Origin: Candidatus Physcousia equi
GTDB taxonomy: Bacteria; Bacteroidota; Bacteroidia; Bacteroidales; Bacteroidaceae
NCBI GenBank assembly: GCA_018065005.1
Contig: JAGHUD010000049.1
Coordinates: forward strand, 1-64,000
Reading direction: 5' to 3'
Length of the DNA stretch: 64,000 nucleotides
In this document: piece by piece, positions 27,652-36,965 of the stretch
Position numbering within the stretch: the stretch's first letter is position 1
Layout: each line of letters begins with the position of its first letter
The notes under the pieces: model-generated
Told to the model about the DNA's origin: nothing
The model's input: only the letters and a program-made list of their open reading frames with translations
Databases searched by the model: none
Program-made: the position numbers and the translations under genes

Positions 27652-28878
27652 ATGAGAAAGACAAACCTCCTCGCAGCCTTGCTGCTTGCCACATCATCGC
27701 TCCTTGCTGCCCCCACAACACCTCCCGAGGAAGCAAGCGAGAAACAATGTCTCTTCCAGACCACCGGCCACGGACGTCCCTATCGCATTCCCGCCTTGGC
27801 GTGCACCCGCAAGGGACAGCTCATAGCCATGACCGACGATCGCTACTGCGGAGCCGACATCGGCTACGGTCGTGTCGACATCCTGGCACGCATGAGCAAG
27901 GACAACGGCAAGACCTGGAGCCCCGAATATGCAGTAGCAACGGGCGATGGCATCGACGCATCGCCCACATGCGGCTATGGCGACGCAGCAGTCGTGGCAG
28001 ACCGCAAGTCGAACGCAGTGATGCTTCTCTGCGTCAGCGCCCCTAAAGGCGGAACCTGCTGGACCAAGGAGCAGCGTGGCGTCATCGCCGTCAGTCCCGA
28101 TGGGGGCAAGACTTGGCCCACACCACGCGACATCAAGGATGAGATATGCGGTGTGGAAGGTTCGCTGCTGGGTCCCGATGTCATCAACTACTTCGTTGGC
28201 TCGGGCAAACTGCACCAAAGCCGCTACATCAAGGTGGGCACCCACTATCGTGTCTATGCAGCCCTTTGGACGGTAAAACGCGGTGGCGCTCGCGCCAACT
28301 ACGTCATCTACACCGACAACTTCGGCAAGAACTGGCACCTCCTGGGCAATCCAGGCGAGCCTTGCGTTGTCGATGGCGACGAGCCCAAGTGCGAGGAGAT
28401 GCCCGACGGCAGCGTCATCATCAGCAGCCGTAAGCGTGGCGGACGCTTCTACAACGTCTTCACCTACGATAAGGTCAACAACAAAGACTTCGCCAAGGGC
28501 AGCTGGGGCAAGCAGGTAGAGGGATGCACCTCAGGCGACAGAGCCACCGATGGCGAGATACTCGTTCTCAAAGCCAAGAGGGCAGATGGAGCCGTCGTGC
28601 CTCTCGTCTTCCAGTCCATGCCCAACGAAGGCCGCAACAAGGTGACTATTTGGTACAAGGAGCTCACGACTCAATCCACACTCGCCGACTTGGCTGGTGA
28701 CTGGACCGTGGCACGCCAGATCAGCGACACCAGTTCTGCCTACAGCACCATGTGCGTGCAGAAGGATGGCCGCATCGGCTTCTACTACGAGGAGGGTCCC
28801 GGCACCTACGAGATGGTCTACACCTCCCTCTCCTTGCCCTATCTCACCCAAGGCAAGTACACCAAGATTGTGAAGTAG
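27652..28878 (+). CDS. nanH: Exo-alpha-sialidase (BNR repeats)
   Basis: 'YRIPAL', Asp boxes 'SKDNGKTWSP', 'SPDGGKTWPT', 'TDNFGKNWHL'. Confidence 0.88.
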   Translation: MRKTNLLAALLLATSSLLAAPTTPPEEASEKQCLFQTTGHGRPYRIPALACTRKGQLIAMTDDRYCGADIGYGRVDILARMSKDNGKTWSPEYAVATGDGIDASPTCGYGDAAVVADRKSNAVMLLCVSAPKGGTCWTKEQRGVIAVSPDGGKTWPTPRDIKDEICGVEGSLLGPDVINYFVGSGKLHQSRYIKVGTHYRVYAALWTVKRGGARANYVIYTDNFGKNWHLLGNPGEPCVVDGDEPKCEEMPDGSVIISSRKRGGRFYNVFTYDKVNNKDFAKGSWGKQVEGCTSGDRATDGEILVLKAKRADGAVVPLVFQSMPNEGRNKVTIWYKELTTQSTLADLAGDWTVARQISDTSSAYSTMCVQKDGRIGFYYEEGPGTYEMVYTSLSLPYLTQGKYTKIVK

Positions 28879-28941
28879 CAGGGTGGCAGCGTTCGCCCCG
28901 TTCCGGCAGCGCTCGCTCGCAGCTCTTTTCCCCCGCAAAAA

Positions 28942-29004
28942 AGTTTCCGCAGCGGAAATTCTCAGTTTCCGCAGCGGAAACTTTCGGTTTCTGCAGCGGA
29001 AACT
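28942..29004. repeat. Palindrome array B (3 units)
   Basis: gtttccgcagcggaaat / gtttccgcagcggaaac / gtttctgcagcggaaac. Confidence 0.85.
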
Positions 29005-29200
29005 TTTTTTTGTCCCTGCAGTCCGCATCGTTCGCTGCTCAATCTGGCAGCAATCGCCCAAGGCGTGCGCAGCGCCATCCTTTAACAAAAAAAGTTAAAA
29101 AATGACAAAGAAGTCGACTCCGACGTGAGGCATCTCGCACAAATTTTGTATATTTGCAGCGATAAAACTAAATCTTAACCACCTAACCAACTTCAACAAC

Positions 29201-32200
29201 ATGAGAAAACAATGTCTTTTTGTGGCATTGCTTCTTTCATTCTTCTCACTCTCGCTGCTCGCAGAGCGTCGTAGCGAAGATGAGGCAAGAAGGATTGCAG
29301 CTAACTATCTTCAGTTGTCCTCCCAAAGCAACGCACTACGACGTGCCAAGCAGCAAGGCGGAGGCAGTGTTTCACCCTACTACGTCTACAACAGCGACAA
29401 AGGCGGTTTCGCCATCATCTCCGGCAGCGACCGCTTGCCTGCTCTGATTGGTTATTCCGACCAGGGCAATTTCGACCCCAACGATCCCTCGCTGCCCGAC
29501 AACCTGCGCTACTGGCTCGAGTATGCATCCCAAGCCACCACCCTTGTGGAGACCAACCCCAGCGCTGCCACCTTGCCCGAGAAGAACTACGGCAAGGACT
29601 ACGGACCACTGTTGGGCAACATCAACTTCAACCAAAACTACCCCTACAACAAGCAATGCCCACAGGGCACCTACACCGGCTGCATGGCCACCGCCATGTC
29701 GCAGGTGCTCGCCTATCATAAATACCCCGCACAGGGCAGCGGATGGTCAGGTGTCAACTATAATGGCTACTACTACTCGGCAGACCTCTCCACACCCGCC
29801 TTCGATTGGGACAACCTCTTGCCCGACTACAAGGGCGTCAATGCCACAGCGCGCCAAGAGGATGCAGTGGCGCAACTCCACTACTACGTGGGCTTGGCAC
29901 TCGAACTCCACTATGGCACCGATGCCACCGCCGGCGTGAGCACCAAGTACTGCACAGCGCTGCGCGACAACTTCAGCTACAACAAATACGTCAGTCTCAT
30001 CAATCGCGACTGTTTCACCTATGGCGAATGGGTCGACATCCTGCTCAATGAGTTCGAGCACGGACGCCCCGTTCTCTATGATGGTGTTTCGGGCAGCGGT
30101 GGTCATGCCTTTGTCATCGACGGCTATCGTGCCTCCGACGGCATGTTCCACGTCAACTGGGGCTGGGGAAGTGTGTCGAACGGCTACTTCAACATCACCA
30201 TGCTCAACCCCACCACCACCGGCATCGGAGCCTCGCTCTCGTCCGGCTTCAGCGCCTATCAGGATGCCGTCATCAACATCACGCCCGAACAAGAGGTGGG
30301 CACCTACTACACACCCATCTACAGTTATGCCAACGGATATATCTCAAGCACGAGCATCGGCGAAGTCATCCCAGCAGGCTACAGCGCCAACATTGGGGTG
30401 AACTACATGGCAAACTATAGCGACAAGGCTTTCAGCGGGCGCTTTGGCGTCGTCGTCATGCAGGGCGACACCGAGATGCAGCGCATCGAGGTGGGCAGCG
30501 TCAGCGGACGTGCCTCCACCTTTGACCTCAACAACGAGGTCGTCTTCAGCGGTAGCAGCTGGACCGTGCCCTCGCTGCCAGACGGCGACTATCGCGTCTA
30601 CGTCTATGTGGAGCAGTCGGGCTATCCCGCCAGCATCCTCCACACCCACACCTCACGCCCCAACTACCTCAACATGCACATGCGCGACGGAAAGGCCACC
30701 TTCTCGATGACCGATTCCTATCCCACCTCGTTGCAGCTTGGAAACTGGAACATCGACCAGCAGCAGATGACCATGTCCGACAACCGCATCACCGTCGACG
30801 TGACCAACACCGGCACCTCGGTGGAGAACGGACAGTTCGCACTGCAGTTTGACGCACCCCACCGCCTCACACAAGTCCTCAAGACGGAACAGGTCAGAAT
30901 CCTGCCCGGCGAGACGCGCACGCTCACCTTCTGGGTCGACCTCTTGGAGTATGGCACCTACACGGTGCACGGTCTGAACATGGACCGCATGAACACGGGC
31001 GGCAAGACGGTGCTGCTCAGCGACAAGAAGGTCTTCCACATCTATCGCGACGTGCAGACAACGCGCAACATGCTGCGCGACCGACTCGCAGAACTCCAAA
31101 ACATCATCAACACGGCAAGCTACGGCAATGAGGAGGGACAATATCCCAGCTCGGCACGCGACCAACTCCAAACCGCCATCAACAACACAGCTGCCCAGAA
31201 CTACAACTCCATGGAGGTGGCCAAGGTGCAAAGTCTCTACGACCAATTGGAACAGGCTGCCGACGCCTTCTTCCGCTCGATGAACGTCTCTGTGGTCACC
31301 AAGAAGTGGAGCTACGTGGGCGACGCACCCGTCACCACGGGATGGAGCCTCGGCGCCTTAGAGAATCCTGCCTACTTCGGCATCTCGGTGAGCGCATCCG
31401 AGCTGGCACCCTATCGCGGCGGAAAGATTGTGGGCATCAGTGCACTCTTCGGACGCCGCACCAGCTATCAGAGTCCACAACCCAACGACCTCACCACGCA
31501 GGTTCTCTTGCTCGACTATAATGGCCACCCCGGAGAGCGCGTTCTGGCGAGCTCCGACAATGTGCACCCCACGACGCAGACCTACGAAGACTTCTACTTC
31601 AACGAGCCCTACGTCATTGGCGACGTCGGCGTCATGGCCGTCTGCAAGACCATCCAACACAAAGATTTCTATTCCGCCATGGGCGCCTGTGGCGATGTGG
31701 CTAAACCCGGTGCTTGCTGGCTCAACAATGGCAACGGCTGGGAGGACATCTACTACACCTATGGCAGCACAGCATCAGCCCACGCCATCAAACTCATCAT
31801 CCAGGGCGGACAAACCAACATCGTGGATGCAGTGCTCGAAGATGTGACAGCCGAACCCGTCATGGTGAACCAACCCATTGTGGTGAAAGGCTATGTCAAG
31901 AACGCCTACCACAAGAACATCAACAAGGTGACCCTCCAATACACCATGGACGATGGCACCTTAGGCAACGCCATCATCGACCTCAACATCGAGCCCGAGG
32001 GGCGCGAAGCGTTCACCCTCAACCTGCCCGCCTTCAGTCAGGCCAAACTGCACACCATGCAGCTGCGCATACTCACGGTGGATGGCATGAACGACATGGT
32101 CGAGTCCAACAGCAATGTGCGCATCACCATGCCCGTCTCCAACAAAAACTATGTGCGCAACGTAGTCGTCGAGGACCACGTCAGCTCCGAATGTCCCTAC

Positions 32201-33958
32201 TCGCCACGCAGCATCACCACCTACGAAGCCATGAAGCAGGCATTTGGCGAGCGCTTCATCGGCATCTCCGTCCACACCGACCACGACCCCGTCAACACCG
32301 ACCCCATGGCATTCCCCGGCTATGGCTACAACCAGCTGCTCACAGCTTGTCCCACCACACCCTCGGGACTCGTCGACCGCAAGGCGCAGCTCTACACCAC
32401 CCTCTTCCCCGACGCGCTCCGCACCATGATTGAAGAGGAGAGCCGCATGGCAGTGGCACAGGTGGCAGCTGAGGCTGCATACGACCCAGCCACACGCAAA
32501 ATCACCGTGCAGACGAAAACGGAGTTTGGCTTCGACTACAGCAATGCCGACTATCGTCTCTGCTACGTCATCGTGGAGGATCAGGTGGGGCCCTACAACC
32601 AACGCGGACAGGGCACCGTGCTCCATGACAATGTGGCGCGCGAGATTGTGACTGACTACAAGGGACTCGCTGGCGTGCTGCCCCAGTATGCCGTGGCAGG
32701 ACACACCTACGACTATGCTTGTCGATTCAGTATGCCCGACAACGTGGACCAACCCGAGCATGTGCGCATCATCACCCTCCTGCTCGATGGCGTCACCGGC
32801 CATGTGCTCAATGCCTCCAGTGCAGCTGTGACCATCGAGAAGGGCAGCGACACCCCCAACATCGACGACATCGACAAGGAGCAAGGCACCGACGACAATC
32901 CCCAAGAAGACGATGAAGAGGATGAGGATGACTTCGAATTTGAGTTTGACGACGACGGATTCCTCGTCATCAACGTCACGCTCAAGGATGGCGTCGAGCT
33001 CAACGAGACAGACGACAACCTCCCCACCGACATCTTGCACTATGTGCGCCACTTCGACAACACCTCTTGGCAGCAGCTCTACGTGCCCTTCGCCATCCCA
33101 TATAAATATTGGAAGAAGAACTTTGAAGTGGCGGAATGGAAAGAGCTCCGACAGTTCGACCGCGATGGAGATGGCGTGGCAGACAGCACCGCACTCCGCT
33201 TCGACCTTCTCGGTGAAGGCGACGATGTGATGCCCAACCGCCCCTATCTCATCCGCGCCAAGGAGGTGGGCAAACACGAGATCACTCTGCCCAAGGCTCT
33301 CATCTCCATCACCAAGCGCAACGACATACAGACCGCAACTGACTTCGCACGCATCGACATCAAGGGCGGCTACGAGACGCTCGACCGCCTCAATGAGAAG
33401 GGCTACTACACCTTCCTCCCAGACGGACGTTTCGCACTGACTGACAACCCCGACGATGAATTGGCGTCCATGCGTTGGTATATGACCATCACCGACCCCG
33501 TCTCCGGTCAGACCTATGCCCCCAATGCCGTCTCCTTCTGCGTCGGTTCCGAATTTATAGAGGAAAGCACAGAGCAGGAAGGCGAAGAGTCTGACGGGGA
33601 TGGTGAGATTACCGATGGCGAAGGCGAAGAGTCTGGCGACGATGGTGAGATTACCGACGGCGACGGTGAAAAGACCGAAGGTGACGGTGAAAAGACCGAA
33701 GGTGACGGTGAGGAGACCGAAGGTGACGGTGAAAAGACCGAAGGCGACGGTGAGAAGACCGAAGTTGATGGTGAGAAGACCGAAGGTGATGGTGAAAAGA
33801 CCGAGGGCGACATCAAGACAACAGTGGAAGCGGTTGAAGTGCTCGATCCCAAGAAGCGACGCATATACAGTCTTGATGGTCGCTTTGTAGGAAACTCATT
33901 TGAAAAGCTTCGTCCTGGCATCTACATTCAGAACGGTCGCAAGGTGCGCAAGAAGTAA
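29201..33958 (+). CDS. Giant C10-family (streptopain/interpain-like) cysteine protease with T9SS-type C-terminus
   Basis: Signal peptide, Spi-like prodomain, 'TGCMATAMSQVLAYHKYP', 'GGHAFVIDGY', 'HVNWGWGS'; C-term 'GIYIQNGRKVRKK'. Confidence 0.88.
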   Translation: MRKQCLFVALLLSFFSLSLLAERRSEDEARRIAANYLQLSSQSNALRRAKQQGGGSVSPYYVYNSDKGGFAIISGSDRLPALIGYSDQGNFDPNDPSLPDNLRYWLEYASQATTLVETNPSAATLPEKNYGKDYGPLLGNINFNQNYPYNKQCPQGTYTGCMATAMSQVLAYHKYPAQGSGWSGVNYNGYYYSADLSTPAFDWDNLLPDYKGVNATARQEDAVAQLHYYVGLALELHYGTDATAGVSTKYCTALRDNFSYNKYVSLINRDCFTYGEWVDILLNEFEHGRPVLYDGVSGSGGHAFVIDGYRASDGMFHVNWGWGSVSNGYFNITMLNPTTTGIGASLSSGFSAYQDAVINITPEQEVGTYYTPIYSYANGYISSTSIGEVIPAGYSANIGVNYMANYSDKAFSGRFGVVVMQGDTEMQRIEVGSVSGRASTFDLNNEVVFSGSSWTVPSLPDGDYRVYVYVEQSGYPASILHTHTSRPNYLNMHMRDGKATFSMTDSYPTSLQLGNWNIDQQQMTMSDNRITVDVTNTGTSVENGQFALQFDAPHRLTQVLKTEQVRILPGETRTLTFWVDLLEYGTYTVHGLNMDRMNTGGKTVLLSDKKVFHIYRDVQTTRNMLRDRLAELQNIINTASYGNEEGQYPSSARDQLQTAINNTAAQNYNSMEVAKVQSLYDQLEQAADAFFRSMNVSVVTKKWSYVGDAPVTTGWSLGALENPAYFGISVSASELAPYRGGKIVGISALFGRRTSYQSPQPNDLTTQVLLLDYNGHPGERVLASSDNVHPTTQTYEDFYFNEPYVIGDVGVMAVCKTIQHKDFYSAMGACGDVAKPGACWLNNGNGWEDIYYTYGSTASAHAIKLIIQGGQTNIVDAVLEDVTAEPVMVNQPIVVKGYVKNAYHKNINKVTLQYTMDDGTLGNAIIDLNIEPEGREAFTLNLPAFSQAKLHTMQLRILTVDGMNDMVESNSNVRITMPVSNKNYVRNVVVEDHVSSECPYSPRSITTYEAMKQAFGERFIGISVHTDHDPVNTDPMAFPGYGYNQLLTACPTTPSGLVDRKAQLYTTLFPDALRTMIEEESRMAVAQVAAEAAYDPATRKITVQTKTEFGFDYSNADYRLCYVIVEDQVGPYNQRGQGTVLHDNVAREIVTDYKGLAGVLPQYAVAGHTYDYACRFSMPDNVDQPEHVRIITLLLDGVTGHVLNASSAAVTIEKGSDTPNIDDIDKEQGTDDNPQEDDEEDEDDFEFEFDDDGFLVINVTLKDGVELNETDDNLPTDILHYVRHFDNTSWQQLYVPFAIPYKYWKKNFEVAEWKELRQFDRDGDGVADSTALRFDLLGEGDDVMPNRPYLIRAKEVGKHEITLPKALISITKRNDIQTATDFARIDIKGGYETLDRLNEKGYYTFLPDGRFALTDNPDDELASMRWYMTITDPVSGQTYAPNAVSFCVGSEFIEESTEQEGEESDGDGEITDGEGEESGDDGEITDGDGEKTEGDGEKTEGDGEETEGDGEKTEGDGEKTEVDGEKTEGDGEKTEGDIKTTVEAVEVLDPKKRRIYSLDGRFVGNSFEKLRPGIYIQNGRKVRKK
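33640..33812. repeat. In-frame 21-bp minisatellite encoding (E)GDGEKTE
   Basis: Repeated ggtgacggtgaaaagaccgaa-type units. Confidence 0.9.
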
Positions 33959-34028
33959 ATTAAAGTAGCCCGCAAGCGGTTCCTTTCAACCTCAAAGTTT
34001 GGCGAACTGCGGGGGAACATATCAAGTA

Positions 34029-34070
34029 AAAAAATCCACAGCCTTTCACGCGAGGGTTGTGGATTTTTTT
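34029..34070. terminator. Bidirectional intrinsic terminator
   Basis: AATCCACAGCC...GGTTGTGGATT with A/T flanks. Confidence 0.85.
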
Positions 34071-34137
34071 TTTCATTCCCTATCTAGAATTTCGTCGGAA
34101 AAATCTGCTTTACTGGAATACATAGGGCATCATTTTC

Positions 34138-34728
34138 TCATGCAAGAGAGAGCAGCGACTTGATCACCGGCAGCACAGCTTGCTTGAGCACCTTGTCGTT
34201 GAGGAAGTGTTCGCCGTCGAAGATCTGGAAATGAGCAGTGCCATAGTGCTTCTTGAACTCCGGTTGGCAGTTCACGTTGCGGTCGTTGTTGCCGAAGAGT
34301 CCCCAGACGAGTTCCTTCTCTTCGGGCGTGATGTATTGGAAGGAATTTTTTTCCACCTCTTTAAATTCGGCAATCATCTGCTTGTCCACCTTGAAGTCCT
34401 TGGCGCCATCGGCGCGCTTGTTGCGAAACTCGTGGCGCCCCATGCCCCGGAAGATGAGCAGTCGGGACATCTGAAAGGAGGGGTTGACGAGGATGCGGCG
34501 GTAGCCCCTCAGCTGTTCGGCATAGAAAGCCCCCATGGAGGTGGCAACGATGAGGTCCGGCTGCTCCTTTTCGACGTAGTCGTGCAGAAAAGGCATGGCA
34601 AGGCGCGGACTGGTGGGGAGGTCGGGCGAGAGCACCTGTACGCCCTGTTCGTAGAGCATGTTGCGCAGGTGTGTGGCAGTGCCGCTGCTGCCGGCAGAGG
34701 CGAAGCCGTGTGCATAAATAATCTTCAT
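34138..34728 (-). CDS. YqiA/YcfP-like alpha/beta-fold esterase
   Basis: 'IIYAHGFASAGSSGTA', 'IVATSMGAFYAEQL', 'GEHFLND'. Confidence 0.8.
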   Translation of the reverse strand: MKIIYAHGFASAGSSGTATHLRNMLYEQGVQVLSPDLPTSPRLAMPFLHDYVEKEQPDLIVATSMGAFYAEQLRGYRRILVNPSFQMSRLLIFRGMGRHEFRNKRADGAKDFKVDKQMIAEFKEVEKNSFQYITPEEKELVWGLFGNNDRNVNCQPEFKKHYGTAHFQIFDGEHFLNDKVLKQAVLPVIKSLLSLA

Positions 34729-34866
34729 GATGGAACGTGGTGGGGATGAAGTTTAGAAATAGGAAAAATGTTGACAAATGGGCAGTGCGTGGGAGCGCGT
34801 CTGGTGGGCAGGATGAGAAGCTCGCTGCACTCTGCTGCATCCAAGCGCAGCGTCTCTCAAAAAGAC

Positions 34867-34968
34867 CCGCAGCAGAAACCGAAAGTTTCTCGAGCAGAAA
34901 TTGTCAGTTTCTCGAGCAGAAACTTTTTGTTTCCGCAGCAGAAACTGACGTTTTCTGCAGCAGAAAAA
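34867..34968. repeat. Palindrome array C (about 5 units, includes CTCGAG-centred variants)
   Basis: gtttctcgagcagaaat / gtttctcgagcagaaac / gtttccgcagcagaaac / gttttctgcagcagaaaa. Confidence 0.85.
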
Positions 34969-35206
34969 ATCCGCACGCAAACGAAGCCTTTTCTCTTCTT
35001 GCAGAAGTGGCTGAAAAACAGCCTGCTGGAACACAGCATGGGCTGCCTTGACGCTACGGGCGCTTGGGGTGGAGCACAGAGCTTGCCGCCTTGCGCGTCC
35101 GAGGTGGGCGAGGGTGTGGAGGAGGACTCTCGCGCCAGCCGAATGCGGTTCTTGCGGTGAAGTAAGAAATCTTGACAGAAGGCACTCCGTTTCGGACCAG
35201 AAACAA

Positions 35207-35240
35207 AAAACGCACCTCATCGTGAGATGAAGTGCGTTTT
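35207..35240 (-). terminator. Terminator downstream of tRNA-fMet
   Basis: AAAACGCACCTCATC-GTGA-GATGAAGTGCGTTTT. Confidence 0.8.
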
Positions 35241-35245
35241 GCTCT

Positions 35246-35321
35246 TGGTTGCGGAGACACGACTCGAACGTGCGACCTCCAGGTTATGAGCCTGACGAGC
35301 TGCCAACTGCTCTACTCCGCG
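35246..35321 (-). tRNA. Initiator tRNA-fMet (CAT), CCA encoded
   Basis: CGCGGAGTAGAGCAGTTGGCAGCTCGTCAGGCTCATAACCTGGAGGTCGCACGTTCGAGTCGTGTCTCCGCAACCA; C1xA72 mismatch, A11-U24. Confidence 0.92.
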
Positions 35322-35544
35322 ATGTTTCATGCTTAGGGGGAACTGTGTTGAGGCTCATGAGCACCTCTTTCCCGTTTGCGAGTGCAAAGTTACGGCGTTT
35401 TATCGAAACGACCAAACTTTTTGGTAGAAAAGATGCAGAAAAATGCAAAAAAGTGGCTTTTTCGCACAAGGTAGGGGTGTTTGTGCACAAAAAAGTCTTT
35501 GTTTTTTGTTTAATTCATCAAGATTGCGTAACTTTGCAGCCGAT

Positions 35545-36141
35545 ATGGCACAAACAGCATTACAGATAAGGACACGCAACAAGTTGGTCGACGTGGCTCG
35601 GCAGTTGTTTGCTCGAAAAGGACTCGACGACACAACGATGAACAACATAGCGATGGCATCAGAGAAGGGTCGGCGCACGCTCTATACCTATTTTAAAAAT
35701 AAGGAAGACATCTATTTTGCCGTCATCGAGGCAGAGATGGAGCGCCTCACAGAGACGCTCAACAAGGTGGCGCAGCAAGACCTCCCGCCCGTGGAGAAGG
35801 TGGTGGAGATCATCTACGCCCACTTGCGCCTCATCAAGGAAGCCGTGTTGCGCAACGGCAATCTGCGTGCCGAGTTCTTCCGCAACATCTGGTTGGTCGA
35901 GAAGGTGCGTCGCAACTTCGACCACACCGAAGTGGACCTGCTCACGCAGGTGCTCACCAACGGTGTCAAGGATGGGCTCATCGAGGTGGACAACATACCG
36001 CTTGCCGTAGACATCATCCACTACTGCACGAAGGGGCTCGAAGTGCCCTACATCCATGGCAGGTTGGGCGAGGGCATGGGCGAGCGCATGAGCAAGCCTA
36101 TGGTGAAGAAGCTGGTGGACCGTGCCATTGGCAATTCGTGA
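35545..36141 (+). CDS. TetR/AcrR family regulator
   Basis: 'LVDVARQLFARKGLDDTTMNNIAMASEKGRRTLYTYFKNKEDIYFAV'; TAACTTTG promoter box just upstream. Confidence 0.9.
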   Translation: MAQTALQIRTRNKLVDVARQLFARKGLDDTTMNNIAMASEKGRRTLYTYFKNKEDIYFAVIEAEMERLTETLNKVAQQDLPPVEKVVEIIYAHLRLIKEAVLRNGNLRAEFFRNIWLVEKVRRNFDHTEVDLLTQVLTNGVKDGLIEVDNIPLAVDIIHYCTKGLEVPYIHGRLGEGMGERMSKPMVKKLVDRAIGNS

Positions 36142-36206
36142 GCCCCGAGCCGACATCGCAACAGAGAAAAGAATAGAACACTCAAATAAAATTAAAAGAA
36201 AACATT

Positions 36207-36965
36207 ATGGGACTTTTAAACGGAAAGACAGCGCTCATCACAGGAGCCGCTCGTGGTATTGGCAAGGCCATCGCCTTGAAGTTTGCCCAGGAGGGCGCTA
36301 ACATCGCATTCACCGACCTCGTGCTCAACGATGAGATGGCAGCAGGTCTGGAGGCAACGCGCCAGGAGATCGAAGCCATTGGCGTCACCTGCAAGGCGTA
36401 TGCCGGCAATGCAGCCGACTTTGCACAGACAGAGGAGACCGTGAAGCAGGTGAAGGCAGACTTCGGCAGCATCGACATCCTGGTCAACAATGCTGGCATC
36501 ACCAAGGACGGTTTGATGCTGCGCATGACCGAGGCTCAGTGGGATGCCGTCATCAACGTGAACCTCAAGAGCACCTTCAACTTCACCCACGCTTGTGTGC
36601 CCGTGATGATGCGTCAGAAGGGCGGCTCCATCATCAACATGGCAAGCGTTGTGGGCGTGCACGGCAATGCCGGTCAGGCCAACTATGCAGCATCCAAGGC
36701 AGGCATGATTGCCCTCGCCAAGAGCATCGCACAGGAGATGGGCCCCAAGGGCATCCGCGCCAATGCCATTGCCCCCGGTTTCATCGAGACAGCCATGACA
36801 GCCGCACTGCCCGACGACGTGCGTGAGGAATGGAAGAAGAAGATACCCCTGCGCCGTGGCGGTCAGGTGGAAGACATCGCCAACACGGCACTCTATCTGG
36901 CAAGCGACCTCTCCAGCTACGTCAGCGGTCAGGTCATCCAGGTGGACGGTGGCATGAACATGTAA
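36207..36965 (+). CDS. fabG: 3-oxoacyl-ACP reductase
   Basis: 'TALITGAARGIGKAIALKF', 'NNAGITKDGL', 'YAASKAGM'. Confidence 0.95.
   Translation: MGLLNGKTALITGAARGIGKAIALKFAQEGANIAFTDLVLNDEMAAGLEATRQEIEAIGVTCKAYAGNAADFAQTEETVKQVKADFGSIDILVNNAGITKDGLMLRMTEAQWDAVINVNLKSTFNFTHACVPVMMRQKGGSIINMASVVGVHGNAGQANYAASKAGMIALAKSIAQEMGPKGIRANAIAPGFIETAMTAALPDDVREEWKKKIPLRRGGQVEDIANTALYLASDLSSYVSGQVIQVDGGMNM

Noticed and set aside
31961-33277. 438-aa minus-strand ORF within the C10 protease gene
   Set aside because: Shadow ORF from codon bias; low-complexity composition and no domain.
34867-34968. Considered CRISPR for the regularly spaced palindrome arrays
   Set aside because: Spacers are only 4-6 bp and similar to each other, no unique spacers, no cas genes in the window.
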